Source: Chryseobacterium indologenes (GTDB taxonomy: Bacteria; Bacteroidota; Bacteroidia; Flavobacteriales; Weeksellaceae). Taken from it: a stretch of 64,000 nt of DNA. Below, in pieces: positions 17,162 to 26,527 of the stretch (its first letter is position 1; each line of letters opens with the position of its first letter). The translations under genes were made by a program, and so were the position numbers. The notes beneath the pieces are model-generated. The model made no database searches. It was given only the letters and a program-made list of their open reading frames with translations, and was not told the origin of the DNA. The stretch covers positions 2,108,001 through 2,172,000 of the forward strand of contig CP065590.1 in the NCBI GenBank assembly GCA_016025055.1, given 5' to 3'.

Positions 17162-18448
17162 TTATTTATAAACTTTTTGTATTACGGTGTTTTTCACACC
17201 CTTAGATTCTAGCTCTTTTTGAAGCTTTACAGCATCTTCCAGAGTATACACCTTTCCGTAGGTGTAGTAGAATACTCCATTGTCTTTATTTCTTTCGACA
17301 TCTTTAAGGTTTTGGATGATGTACGAATTGCCATTAAGCTTGTCACCGGCGTATACTTCAATGGTATAATATCCCATGCTTATTTTCTGATTAGGCATAA
17401 ATCCTACCGCAAAGGCATTTCTGAATCCTGCATCTTTAGCGGTTTTAAGATTAATATCCCTTACAGAAGCCATATTGGTAACAGCATAGTAATACTTGTA
17501 TTGACCATTTTCCTTGATGGTAAGAACGTAATTCAAGCCTTTCAGGGCAGGATCATTTTCATTGTATTTGGTCGGGGAACTCATCAGCAGTATTCTGAAA
17601 TCATTTTTCAGCGCAACTTCTGCCGGTTTTTCCGGCTCCGGTTTTTTAGTGGTAAAAGATCCGCCGGATTTTCTGTCAATCGCTTTTTTATAATCGATAA
17701 TTGCGGTATAGATACTTTCAGCAATTTCATTCTGCCCTTTTTCAGAAGCAATATAGTGGCTTTCTTCGGGATGATTGATGAAACCTGTTTCTATCAGCAC
17801 AGAGGGCATTGCATTCATACGAAGAACGTGAAGGTTTTTCTGGAAGACCCCCCTGGAAAATCTTTTGTCTTTATTGACGAAATTATCTTCTACGAGTCCT
17901 CCCAACAGAAGACTTGATTCAAGATATTTGCTCTGTTGAAGTTTTAAGGCAATTAATGACTCCGGAGAATCAGGGTTATAAGAACCGAAGGTCTGTCTGT
18001 CTTTTTCATCCAGGAAAATCACATCATTTTCTCTTTTGGCAACTTCAAGGTTTTCGTTATTCTGGTTGGGTCCCTGTACATAAGTTTCTGTTCCATACGC
18101 TGTTGATCTCTGTGCAGAGTTACAGTGAATAGACACGAACAGATCCGCCTTGCTTCTGTTCGCCAGATTGGTCCTGTCCGATAAAGAAGGATACTCATCT
18201 ATCTTACGGGTGTATATTACTTTGAAGTCCCTGTTTTTCTCGAGCATTGCCCCTACCTTTAACGTAATGGCAAGTGTAATGTCTTTTTCTGCGACTCTTC
18301 CGATATCAGCATAAGTCCTGTTGGCTCCATGGTCACTTCCTCCGTGTCCTGCGTCCAGAACGATAGTGAACTTCTTCTGGGAGAAAATAAAGTTGCTTAA
18401 AAGGATAAGGAGAAATGATAAAATTATTTTAAAATTTTGTTTGTGCAT
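17162..18448 (-). CDS. N-acetylmuramoyl-L-alanine amidase (Amidase_3)
   Basis: 428 aa. Signal peptide (..NFIFS-QKK), then an Amidase_3 domain (~27-240) with zinc ligands His35 in 'LDAGHGGSD', Glu54 in 'RVAEKDI', His108 in 'FVSIHCNS' and catalytic Glu220 in 'SVLIETGF'. It cleaves the amide bond between N-acetylmuramic acid and L-Ala in peptidoglycan, in the periplasm. Residues ~265-428 hold two SPOR/glycan-binding-like repeats ('YYYAVTNMASV', 'FYYTYGKVYTLEDAVKLQKEL') that would target septal or denuded glycan. It is divergent from lptD with 53 bp between starts, so envelope genes share a promoter region. Confidence 0.92.
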   Translation of the reverse strand: MHKQNFKIILSFLLILLSNFIFSQKKFTIVLDAGHGGSDHGANRTYADIGRVAEKDITLAITLKVGAMLEKNRDFKVIYTRKIDEYPSLSDRTNLANRSKADLFVSIHCNSAQRSTAYGTETYVQGPNQNNENLEVAKRENDVIFLDEKDRQTFGSYNPDSPESLIALKLQQSKYLESSLLLGGLVEDNFVNKDKRFSRGVFQKNLHVLRMNAMPSVLIETGFINHPEESHYIASEKGQNEIAESIYTAIIDYKKAIDRKSGGSFTTKKPEPEKPAEVALKNDFRILLMSSPTKYNENDPALKGLNYVLTIKENGQYKYYYAVTNMASVRDINLKTAKDAGFRNAFAVGFMPNQKISMGYYTIEVYAGDKLNGNSYIIQNLKDVERNKDNGVFYYTYGKVYTLEDAVKLQKELESKGVKNTVIQKVYK

Positions 18449-18501
18449 CTTACAGTTATAAAAATTATATTAATTTTGGGCCTTAATTATATAGAACAAA
18501 A

Positions 18502-21087
18502 TTGGCCAAAACCGTCCTCAAAAATATATTACAAATTTTAATTATCCTAATTTTTAACAATTTTTTAGCACAAAAAACTCCTGAAAAATTGCCTAAAAAT
18601 GCGGTTAATGATACTATTTCCAAAAAGGATACCATTGTTGTAAAAAAGGAATCCTTAGATGATATCTTGCGTACAAAAGCAGATGATCAGAGAAGGGATA
18701 TCCCAAAGAAAATGACATTTCTGAACAAGAATGCCCAGGTAAAATATCAGGATATGCAGATTGATGCGGATTATATTTCCATCGACGATAATAAAAGCCT
18801 GATCTATGCCCGCGGAAAACAGGATTCACTGGGGAAGATTATTGAGCCTGTCATTACGATGCAGGGAGGTAAAAAGTATGAAACCAACGAGTTCAGCTAT
18901 AATACAAAGACGAAACAGGCTATTGCTTTCAATGCCCGAACGGAAGAAAGTGAAGGGGTCATTATCGCTCAGAAAACAAAAAAATACAACGATTCAGTGT
19001 ACGCCATGAGAAAAGCGGATTATACCACTGATGATTATTTTATTAAGAAAAAAGATACGGCAGCGGATTATTTTATGAGGGCTTACAATATTAAGCTTAT
19101 TAAAACCAAAACCAAATCCCAGATCGTTACAGGACCTATTCAAATGTTTATAGAGAAGGTTCCTACACCACTTTATCTCCCGTTTGCCATTCTTCCGTTT
19201 TCAGACAAAAGAGCAGCCGGTATCCTGATCCCGAGTTTTGGAGAAAGGGAAGATGTAGGGTTCTTTCTGAACGGAATAGGGTATTATCAACCGATCGGTG
19301 AGCATTTCGACCTTAAAGTACTTGCTGATATCTATACCAAAGGAAGCTGGAACGTGAGGCCCCAGATGAATTACCAGAAAAAATACAAATATTCCGGAAA
19401 CTTCAATGCGGATATCGGTACTATGGTAAGAGGAATCAAAGGACTTGATGATTATACGAGAAACAGTACTTACAGAATCAACTGGACACACTCTCAGGAT
19501 GCCAAAGCCAATCCGTTTCTGACATTCAGCGCTTCTGTGGATATTGTAAGTACAAAGTTCTATAACAACCCATTGAACAACAATTATATTTTCAACCAGA
19601 ATGTATTAAATACGCAACAGAACTCGACGGTAACCCTTACCAAGCGATTTCTGAAGCTGCCAATGACCATTACGGGGACGGCATCATATTCTCAGAACTT
19701 TGCCACCGGATTAGCAGACCTTCGTCTTCCACAAATGAATGTGGCGATCAATCAGTTTTATCTTTTTAAATCAAAAACAGGAGTAAGACAAGGGTTAATT
19801 GAAAATATCACAGTGAATACAGGATTCAACCTTACCAATTTTGTAAATACTCAGGAAAACGAATTGTTTAAAAAAGAAATGTGGGATAAAATGCAGACAG
19901 GTCTTAAAAACAATATTGCCCTGGCTACCAATACCACGCTGGCAAAATATTTTACCTTCAGTTTAAGTGCCAATATTGACAATGCCCTGACGACAAAAAC
20001 ATTGAACAAATATTATGATCCTATAAAGAATGTTACTGTAGACGACATCGAAAAGAAGTTTGCGGGATATTCTACCTTCTCTACCACGGCAAGTCTTCAG
20101 ACAACATTGTACGGAATGCTGAAGTTCAAAAAAGGATCTGCAATAGAAGCAATACGTCACATGATGACGCCGAGCATCGGGTTTACTTATTCTCCAGATT
20201 TTTCAAGTCCTAATTTCGGGTACTATAAAAATTATTATAATGCAACCGGAGCACTGACTCCTTATTCTATCTTTGAAAAAGGCATCGTCGGAAGTCCGTC
20301 AAGCGGAATGGTAGGATCTTTAGGTTTTAATATCGGAAACAATATTGAAATGAAAGTGAAGTCGAAAAGTGATTCCACAGGGGTGAAAAAGATCAAAATT
20401 TTTGAATCTTTAAACCTTTCAGGAAGTTACAATTTTGCGGCTAAAGATCATCCATGGTCTATCTTTACGATCAACGGGCAATCATCTTTCTTCAATAACA
20501 AACTGACCGTTAATACAAGCCTTTCCCTGGATCCATATAAAATTGAATTTATTCCGGGACAAGATACAGGAATCAGAACGGAAAAGTTCGGCGCTTTTAG
20601 TGTTCAGGGCTTCAATGTTCAGTTATCTTATCCTTTAAGCAGCGAGATCTTCGGAGAAAAAACGGATTATGCTAAAAAGTATTCATCAAAAGGAGAGGTA
20701 AGAAATGAAAATTATTACTTTGATGATGATCATTATGCGCATTTTGACCAGGCCTGGACTTTAAATATTAATGCCAATTATGCCTACTCTAAGGGACTAA
20801 ACAGATTTGGAAGCAAAATTGCATCATTAGGTCTGGATGGAAGTATTAAACTTACTCCTTACTGGAATATCAACGGAAGTACGCATTATGATTTGGTGAC
20901 CAAGCAGCTGGCTTATACGAGAATCGGTTTTTCACGAGACCAGCGAAGCTTTACCATCAACTTTAACTGGGTTCCTTTCGGACAATATAAAGTATATGAC
21001 TTCTTTATCGGGATTAAAGCCAATATCTTAAGTGATGCACTGAAATATAAGGACAGAAGCTTTACCCAGCCGAATGCACCTTTCTAA
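18502..21087 (+). CDS. lptD: LPS-assembly outer-membrane protein LptD
   Basis: 861 aa. TTG start at 18502 is the only usable start before the signal peptide ('ILQILIILIFNNFLA-QK'). Residues ~75-190 are the OstA/LptA-like periplasmic jellyroll ('MQIDADYISIDDNKSLIYARG', 'YETNEFSYNTKTK'), followed by a large barrel with 'PTPLYLPFAILPFSDKRAAG', the conserved start of the LptD barrel. Role: inserts lipopolysaccharide in the outer leaflet together with LptE. A TAATTTTG box at 18471-18478 could be its -7 element. It is essential in related organisms and intact here. Confidence 0.9.
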   Translation: MAKTVLKNILQILIILIFNNFLAQKTPEKLPKNAVNDTISKKDTIVVKKESLDDILRTKADDQRRDIPKKMTFLNKNAQVKYQDMQIDADYISIDDNKSLIYARGKQDSLGKIIEPVITMQGGKKYETNEFSYNTKTKQAIAFNARTEESEGVIIAQKTKKYNDSVYAMRKADYTTDDYFIKKKDTAADYFMRAYNIKLIKTKTKSQIVTGPIQMFIEKVPTPLYLPFAILPFSDKRAAGILIPSFGEREDVGFFLNGIGYYQPIGEHFDLKVLADIYTKGSWNVRPQMNYQKKYKYSGNFNADIGTMVRGIKGLDDYTRNSTYRINWTHSQDAKANPFLTFSASVDIVSTKFYNNPLNNNYIFNQNVLNTQQNSTVTLTKRFLKLPMTITGTASYSQNFATGLADLRLPQMNVAINQFYLFKSKTGVRQGLIENITVNTGFNLTNFVNTQENELFKKEMWDKMQTGLKNNIALATNTTLAKYFTFSLSANIDNALTTKTLNKYYDPIKNVTVDDIEKKFAGYSTFSTTASLQTTLYGMLKFKKGSAIEAIRHMMTPSIGFTYSPDFSSPNFGYYKNYYNATGALTPYSIFEKGIVGSPSSGMVGSLGFNIGNNIEMKVKSKSDSTGVKKIKIFESLNLSGSYNFAAKDHPWSIFTINGQSSFFNNKLTVNTSLSLDPYKIEFIPGQDTGIRTEKFGAFSVQGFNVQLSYPLSSEIFGEKTDYAKKYSSKGEVRNENYYFDDDHYAHFDQAWTLNINANYAYSKGLNRFGSKIASLGLDGSIKLTPYWNINGSTHYDLVTKQLAYTRIGFSRDQRSFTINFNWVPFGQYKVYDFFIGIKANILSDALKYKDRSFTQPNAPF

Positions 21088-21094
21088 TATCAGA

Positions 21095-21125
21095 TTGGCA
21101 TTTGAGAATATAAATTTTATATTTG
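21095..21125 (+). promoter_or_regulatory. Bacteroidota-type promoter before ridA
   Basis: TTG at 21095-21097, 20-bp spacer, TATATTTG at 21118-21125, matching TTG-N19/20-TAnnTTTG. It starts right after the lptD stop and leaves a ~95-base leader. Confidence 0.6.
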
Positions 21126-21227
21126 CAACCAAAATAAATTCTAATGGAATCACGGGTTACAAAATTTTGATACATAAATTCCGTATACCTGTAATTACAT
21201 AAAGACTTAAAAAAATAAATATCCACT

Positions 21228-21608
21228 ATGAAACAAATAATCAACACAGCGAATGCACCTGCAGCGATCGGGCCTTATTCACAAGCAAATCTGGCAAACG
21301 GGGTTTTGTATATCTCCGGACAGATTCCTGTAGATCCGGCGACAGGTAAATTGGTAGAGGGAATTGAAAAAGAAACACATCAGGTAATGAAAAACCTTGA
21401 AGCTATTCTTACGGAAGCAGGAATGACTTTCAAAAACGTGGTAAAAGCTACCATCTTCCTGAAGAGTATGGATGATTTTGCAGTGATGAATGATATTTAT
21501 GCTTCTTATTTAGATGCAGACAGCTATCCAGCCCGTGAAACGGTACAGGTTTCTTGTTTGCCTAAAAATGTGGATATCGAAATTTCTATGATTGCACATA
21601 AGGATTAA
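21228..21608 (+). CDS. ridA: RidA-family reactive enamine/imine deaminase
   Basis: 126 aa, full family length. Conserved motifs 'GPYSQA', 'LYISGQIPVDPATG', 'NLEAILTEAG', 'VVKATIFL', and 'YPARETVQVSCLP' with the key Arg (substrate carboxylate) and the downstream Glu near the C-terminus ('VDIEISMIA'). It hydrolyses 2-aminoacrylate and related enamines/imines formed by PLP enzymes, in the cytosol as a trimer. The stop overlaps the ATG of the next gene (TAATG at 21606-21610), so the two are translationally coupled. Confidence 0.93.
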   Translation: MKQIINTANAPAAIGPYSQANLANGVLYISGQIPVDPATGKLVEGIEKETHQVMKNLEAILTEAGMTFKNVVKATIFLKSMDDFAVMNDIYASYLDADSYPARETVQVSCLPKNVDIEISMIAHKD

Positions 21609-22063
21609 TGAGTTTTATAAGAAATACAATTGCGGTTTTGATGGGTCTTGCGATAACAGGACTTATTATCACTCTTGGGATAAGGGCTTTTCCGCAATGG
21701 GTTACTTTTGAAGCTTTTGCTCCGTTTGAGCACTGGCAAAGGTTTCTGTTCAGCATGAAGGATGATAAGGCCTTTTTTGGCTTCTTATTATTTATTTCCG
21801 GACTGGGAACTACAATTGGCGGGGTGGCCACTGCTATCATTGTAAAATATGCGAAAGTAGCCTACGCAATTCTGATCGGTTTTATTATGCTTTTTATAGC
21901 CATGTTGGATGTTATTATATTTCCGTATCATCCTACATTTTATAAGATCTCTATTTTCCTTACTTTTTTTCCGTTTTCGTGGATTGGCGGTAAGATTGTA
22001 GAAGTCATTTATGAAAGAAATAAAAAGAAAAGGATTGCTGAAAAAATGAATAAACTTAAGTAA
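21608..22063 (+). CDS. Small integral membrane protein (4 predicted helices)
   Basis: 151 aa with helices at roughly residues 6-27, 58-80, 84-105 and 112-132, and a Lys/Arg-rich tail ('YERNKKKRIAEKMNKLK') that should lie in the cytosol. A Trp/Phe-rich loop follows helix 1. It overlaps ridA by one base. Similar small proteins are widespread in Flavobacteriia but no function is known to me; coupling to ridA may be only positional. Confidence 0.75.
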   Translation: MSFIRNTIAVLMGLAITGLIITLGIRAFPQWVTFEAFAPFEHWQRFLFSMKDDKAFFGFLLFISGLGTTIGGVATAIIVKYAKVAYAILIGFIMLFIAMLDVIIFPYHPTFYKISIFLTFFPFSWIGGKIVEVIYERNKKKRIAEKMNKLK

Positions 22064-22070
22064 ACCATAA

Positions 22071-22105
22071 AAAAACGCTGCAAATTTTTGCAGCGTTTTT
22101 GTTGA
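22071..22105. terminator. Bidirectional terminator between ridA operon and htrA
   Basis: 14-bp stem AAAAACGCTGCAAA/TTTGCAGCGTTTTT with a two-base centre; T tracts on both strands. It serves the plus-strand ridA unit and the minus-strand protease. Confidence 0.92.
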
Positions 22106-22125
22106 TATAAAAATATCTGTTTTAA

Positions 22126-23658
22126 TTAAGGCATTTTAAATCCTCTCTGATAATTCCTTCCGTAATCATCCATGTATTTTATCTGGCCTGTACCTGAGAA
22201 TTTATTTAATAAAGCTTCAACATCTTTCTGAGAATTCACAGGCTTACCATTGATTTCGGTGATAATGTAACCGTCTACGATACCGGCTTTCGCAAACTCG
22301 CTGCCTTCGATAACGTTTTTAGCTACAATTCCACTGTTTAAACCATAATATGCCTTTGTTCTGTCGTCCAGGCTCTGGAACTCAGCTCCGATTTTTTCAG
22401 TGACACTCAGGTCAGCTTTTGTTCTGGTAGAAGTTCCGCCTTTCTGATCTCTTAATGTTACCATAGTGGTAGATTCTTTCCCGTTTCTGGAATAAGTAAC
22501 CTGTACTTTATCTCCCGGACGCTTGCTTCCGATTGACATGGAAAGATCTGCAAAATCAGTGATATTGTAGCTGTCTACTTTGGTGATCACATCTCCTTTT
22601 TTCAGACCTGCATCTTCAGCACCACTATTTTCCCCGAATCCTGTAACATATACTCCGGAACCTACTTTAAGACTTGTTTTATTCTGTCTGTTGTATGCTT
22701 CAACCAATTGGTCGTTAGACAGGTCTAATGATTGTACTCCAAGGAATCCTCTCTGTACAATTCCGAATTTTTTGATATCCTCTACAATTTTTCTTGCCAG
22801 GTTAGCCGGAACAGCAAATCCATATCCCTGATAATATCCTGTGGTAGACTGGATGGCAGAGTTGATCCCGATCAGTTCTCCATTGGTGTTAACTAATGCT
22901 CCACCTGAGTTTCCCGGGTTGATCGCAGCATCCGTCTGGATAAAGCTTTCAATAGGGTTAGTAGCTTTCCCCTGGCTTCCCAGAATTCCGATACCTCTTC
23001 CTTTTGCAGAGACGATACCGGCTGTTACCGTAGAGTTTAATCCCAGTGGATTTCCTACTGCCAGTACCCATTGTCCCACGTCAATATTGTCTGAGTTAGC
23101 AAAATTCAGATAAGGAAGTCCTTTTTCCTCAATTTTTAATAAAGAAATATCTGTGTTGGGATCGGTTCCCACTAAAGTAGCAATGTATGATTTCTTGTTG
23201 CTTAGTACCACTTCCAGTTTATTGGCACCTGCTACCACGTGATTATTTGAAATAATGTAACCATCTGGAGAGATGATAACACCAGAACCCATTCCTGATG
23301 GCATGTTATCCGGAGCCTGCTGCTGCTGCTTTTGTCTCTGCTGGCCTCTTCCTCCGAAAGGATCTCCGAAGAAGAAATCAAACAAGTCCTGCTCAGAAGC
23401 TCTGCTGGCTGTTCTGCTTTGATAGTTTTTAATGGTAACTACAGCCGGAACTGTCGTTTTGGCTGCTTTTACAAAATCTTCACCTGTTGCTGCAGTGTTC
23501 ATACCCGCGAATGATGCTGTAGGTGCTGATGTTGTAAAATAAGATTGGTCTCCATTGTTGGAATTATGTCCGAAATATTGAATTGCTCCAACGGTTGTAG
23601 CTCCTGAAACAACTCCCACTAATGCAAATGGTAATAGTTTTTTTAAAGTACTCTTCAT
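22126..23658 (-). CDS. degP: HtrA/DegP-type periplasmic serine protease, two PDZ domains
   Basis: 510 aa. N-terminal signal or anchor helix (~9-28), trypsin-like domain ~60-310 with catalytic His140 ('SNNHVVAGA'), Asp170 ('NTDISLLKI') and Ser251 ('NPGNSGGALV'), then PDZ1 (~315-410, 'GFLGVQSLDL') and PDZ2 (~425-505, 'VDGYIITEINGKPV'). A Q-rich loop (~105-117) sits before the protease core, like the LA loop of DegP. It degrades or refolds misfolded envelope proteins. Monocistronic, with a TAAATTTG -7-like box on the minus strand at 23711-23718 and the shared terminator at 22071. Confidence 0.93.
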   Translation of the reverse strand: MKSTLKKLLPFALVGVVSGATTVGAIQYFGHNSNNGDQSYFTTSAPTASFAGMNTAATGEDFVKAAKTTVPAVVTIKNYQSRTASRASEQDLFDFFFGDPFGGRGQQRQKQQQQAPDNMPSGMGSGVIISPDGYIISNNHVVAGANKLEVVLSNKKSYIATLVGTDPNTDISLLKIEEKGLPYLNFANSDNIDVGQWVLAVGNPLGLNSTVTAGIVSAKGRGIGILGSQGKATNPIESFIQTDAAINPGNSGGALVNTNGELIGINSAIQSTTGYYQGYGFAVPANLARKIVEDIKKFGIVQRGFLGVQSLDLSNDQLVEAYNRQNKTSLKVGSGVYVTGFGENSGAEDAGLKKGDVITKVDSYNITDFADLSMSIGSKRPGDKVQVTYSRNGKESTTMVTLRDQKGGTSTRTKADLSVTEKIGAEFQSLDDRTKAYYGLNSGIVAKNVIEGSEFAKAGIVDGYIITEINGKPVNSQKDVEALLNKFSGTGQIKYMDDYGRNYQRGFKMP

Positions 23659-23997
23659 TGTATATCTTTCTTGTTTATTAATTAATTTCTATTGTATGTT
23701 TTTGAGTAAACAAATTTAATGTTAAATAAGTAATCAATTAGTATGCTATGTTTCAATTTTAACTAAAATTTAACGGGTATTATGTCATTTTATACCTTAT
23801 GTCATAATTGTTAAGGTGGCAGTTAACAAAACTTAAAAAAAAATTAAAGAAAATAAGACAAAATGATATTTGATATGCTGTATAAAATTCATGATTTCTA
23901 AGGTTATTGGTTAGTCGTGCTTTACGTCTATAAATATACTTAATTTTAAAATGATTATCTTTGCCAAAATATTTTTCTCACTTAAAACGTTTATAGC
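23659..23997. other. Divergent promoter region, 339 bp
   Basis: Holds minus-strand TAAATTTG (23711-23718) for degP and plus-strand TATCTTTG (23956-23963) for trhO, both matching the -7 element. No TTG partner at ideal spacing is seen for either. No gene or structured RNA is recognised. Confidence 0.5.
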
Positions 23998-25368
23998 ATG
24001 CAACTGTATAACACCTTAAGCGCAGAAGAAAGAGCTAAACTTATTGATGAAGCTGGTAAGGAACGCCTTACATTATCTTTCTATGCGTATGCCAAAATTG
24101 AAGATCCCAAAAAATTTCGCGACGATTTATTTATAGCCTGGAATGCACTTGATGCGCTTGGCCGTATTTATGTTGCCCATGAAGGAATTAATGCTCAGAT
24201 GAGTATTCCTGCAGATCACTTCGAGGCTTTTCGTGCTACGTTGGAAGAATACGATTTCATGAAAGGTATTCGCCTGAATGTGGCAGTTGAACAGGATAAC
24301 CATTCCTTTTTGAAACTGACAATAAAAGTAAGACATAAAATCGTTGCCGATGGATTGAATGATGAAACTTTTGATGTTACCAATAAGGGGATTCACCTGA
24401 AAGCACAGGAATTCAACGATATGCTTGATGACCCTAATACGATTGTAGTAGATTTCAGGAATCATTACGAAAGTGAGGTGGGGCATTTTGAAGGAGCTAT
24501 TACGCCGGATGTGGAAAACTTTAGAGAAAGCTTACCGATCATCAACGATCAGTTACAGGATTTTAAAGAAGATAAAAACCTTTTGATGTATTGCACGGGT
24601 GGTATTCGTTGTGAAAAAGCAAGTGCTTACTTTAAACATCAGGGCTTTAAAAATGTTTTCCAGTTGGAAGGAGGTATCATTGAGTATACCCGACAGATCA
24701 AAGAAGAAGGTATAAAAAGTAAGTTCATAGGAAAGAATTTTGTATTTGATCACCGTTTGGGAGAAAGAATAACAGATGATATTATTTCACAGTGCCACCA
24801 GTGTGGTAAACCTTGTGATAATCATACTAATTGTGCAAATGATGCCTGTCATTTACTGTTCATTCAATGTGACGAATGCAAGGCTGCTATGGAAAACTGC
24901 TGTTCTACAGAATGTCTGGAAACAATACATTTGCCTTGGGAAAAGCAGGTGGAATTGAGAAAAGGCCTGCAGGTGGGCAATAAAGTTTTCAGAAAAGGAA
25001 AATCTGATGCTTTGAAATTTAAAAATTCAGGGGATCTTCCGGATAAACCTTTGGCAAAAGTGGAAACTAAGAACATTCGTCAGAAAATCAGTGTCAAGAA
25101 AGTTTTGATTGGAAAAGCCGAACATTACTTTTCAAAATCTAAAATCGGACAGTTTCTAATTGAAAATAAAGAATTGTCAGTAGGAGATAAAGTATTGGTT
25201 TCAGGACCGACTACCGGAGACCAAGAGCTTACGATTACTGAAATTTTTGCAAATGGAGGACCTTGTGAAACAGCTAAAACAGGAGATCAGATTACTTTTG
25301 AAATTCCGTTTAGAATTCGTTTGTCAGACAAATTATACAAAATTATCGAGCCTTCTGAAAACGCTTAG
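23998..25368 (+). CDS. trhO: tRNA uridine(34) hydroxylase TrhO (rhodanese-type) with extra C-terminal barrel
   Basis: 456 aa, longer than the E. coli enzyme. N-terminal acylphosphatase-like domain (~20-125, 'YVAHEGINAQMSI'), rhodanese domain (~130-235) with catalytic Cys199 in 'MYCTGGIRCEKA', and a Cys-rich zinc-like segment (~266-306, 'CHQCGKPC', 'CANDACH', 'CDEC'). It makes 5-hydroxyuridine at tRNA wobble position 34 in an oxygen-dependent reaction. Unusual: residues ~364-450 ('KISVKKVLIGKAEHYFSKS', 'ELSVGDKVLVSGP', 'GDQITFEIPF') resemble the C-terminal beta-barrel of U32 proteins. Followed 53 bp later by a folate gene. Confidence 0.9.
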   Translation: MQLYNTLSAEERAKLIDEAGKERLTLSFYAYAKIEDPKKFRDDLFIAWNALDALGRIYVAHEGINAQMSIPADHFEAFRATLEEYDFMKGIRLNVAVEQDNHSFLKLTIKVRHKIVADGLNDETFDVTNKGIHLKAQEFNDMLDDPNTIVVDFRNHYESEVGHFEGAITPDVENFRESLPIINDQLQDFKEDKNLLMYCTGGIRCEKASAYFKHQGFKNVFQLEGGIIEYTRQIKEEGIKSKFIGKNFVFDHRLGERITDDIISQCHQCGKPCDNHTNCANDACHLLFIQCDECKAAMENCCSTECLETIHLPWEKQVELRKGLQVGNKVFRKGKSDALKFKNSGDLPDKPLAKVETKNIRQKISVKKVLIGKAEHYFSKSKIGQFLIENKELSVGDKVLVSGPTTGDQELTITEIFANGGPCETAKTGDQITFEIPFRIRLSDKLYKIIEPSENA

Positions 25369-25421
25369 TAGATCATAAAAAAGCCAGTAGGATTGATTTC
25401 AGTGAAAAAAAAGCAGTAATT

Positions 25422-25997
25422 ATGCAAAAAGCTGAGCTTAGAAAACAATATATACAAAAAAGAAAAGCCTTGTCTTCTGATGAGGCTTTCTTGTTATCTG
25501 AACGTATTTTTCAAAACTTTGTTCATTACTTTGACCCGAAAGAGACGGAGAAAGTTCATATTTTCCTGCCAATTTTGGAAAAGAAGGAAGTAGATACCCA
25601 AGTATTTATCAATTATTTTTTTGAACATCAGATACGTGTCTTTGTTCCTAAAGTGGCAGGAGGTCAATTGATCAGTGTTGAGATTTTTCAGGATACGACC
25701 TTTGTGACCAGCAGTTGGGGGATTCCGGAGCCGGTTTCAGATATAGATTCCGGAGAAAAGTATTTTGATTATGTCATTACTCCTTTACTGTATTGCGACA
25801 GGAAAGGCAATAGGGTAGGCTACGGAAAAGGATTTTATGACGGTTTGTTTCAAAATGTGTTGCCTGAAACAAAAAAAATCGGAGTCAATTATTTTGACCC
25901 CGATGAATATATTGATGATGTCTGGGAAAACGATGTTCCTCTCGACTATTTGGTAACTCCTGCTGAAGTACTGTCTTTCTTTAAAGGTTTAGAATAA
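25422..25997 (+). CDS. 5-formyltetrahydrofolate cyclo-ligase
   Basis: 191 aa, usual length. N-terminal 'KAELRKQYIQKRKALS' and the C-terminal ATP/folate motif 'RKGNRVGYGKGFYDGLF' identify the family; 'YCDRKGNRVGYGKGFYD' is the diagnostic block. It converts 5-formyl-THF to 5,10-methenyl-THF using ATP, in the cytosol. Its last ~52 bases overlap, on the opposite strand, the 3' end of the lipoprotein gene at 25946. No terminator is visible between them, so the two transcripts probably overlap. Confidence 0.93.
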   Translation: MQKAELRKQYIQKRKALSSDEAFLLSERIFQNFVHYFDPKETEKVHIFLPILEKKEVDTQVFINYFFEHQIRVFVPKVAGGQLISVEIFQDTTFVTSSWGIPEPVSDIDSGEKYFDYVITPLLYCDRKGNRVGYGKGFYDGLFQNVLPETKKIGVNYFDPDEYIDDVWENDVPLDYLVTPAEVLSFFKGLE

Positions 25998-26527
25998 AAA
26001 TCTAAAAAATAGAATTTAAATTCCTTCTTAAGCTTTGGTCTGGAGATTAAAATATATTGTGCATTTTTCTCAAAATTACCTAAAGACTTATTTTTATCGT
26101 CAAAATATTCCACATTAAATTTGGCGTAATCCAAGGTGTCTTTTTTATAAAATTCTTTATAGACATTGAGATTATTGACCTTTACTGATCTTACTTTCAT
26201 GCTGTCTAGTTCTTTAAATAACCTTTTGAAGGTCAGAGAATCAGGCTTGTGAAAATAGCTTTCCATCTGTGAATAAATAACAGTATCTATCTCCGTATTT
26301 CTGTTTCCGGAGAGGTAAAGGGTAGAAAGATCAAGAAGCTCCTGAACTTTTTGCTTGGTAATAGAGTTGATGGCCTGCATACTGTCCATTTGTACGGCAG
26401 GATAACTTTTTGCATTAGTACTGTTTCGTAATTTATCAAGGTCACTTATCTCTGTACTTTTTTTATTGCAGGCAACAAATAAAGCAAGAAGTATGGTGAG
26501 AAGTAAAAAATTATTAATTTTTTTCAT
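25946..26527 (-). CDS. Lipoprotein of unknown function
   Basis: Start chosen at 26527 (MKKINNFLL), which gives a clean lipoprotein signal with lipobox LFVAC; an ATG 42 bases upstream is less likely. About 193 aa. The body is helical and charged ('LDLSTLYLSGNRNTEI', 'SLTFKRLFKELDSM') and ends in a beta-rich part ('QYILISRPKLKKEFKFYFLDFY'). The start overlaps the stop of the upstream transmembrane gene by 14 bases, so both are one unit. No family recognised. Possibly an envelope partner of the upstream protein. Confidence 0.72.
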   Translation of the reverse strand: MKKINNFLLLTILLALFVACNKKSTEISDLDKLRNSTNAKSYPAVQMDSMQAINSITKQKVQELLDLSTLYLSGNRNTEIDTVIYSQMESYFHKPDSLTFKRLFKELDSMKVRSVKVNNLNVYKEFYKKDTLDYAKFNVEYFDDKNKSLGNFEKNAQYILISRPKLKKEFKFYFLDFYSKPLKKDSTSAGVTK

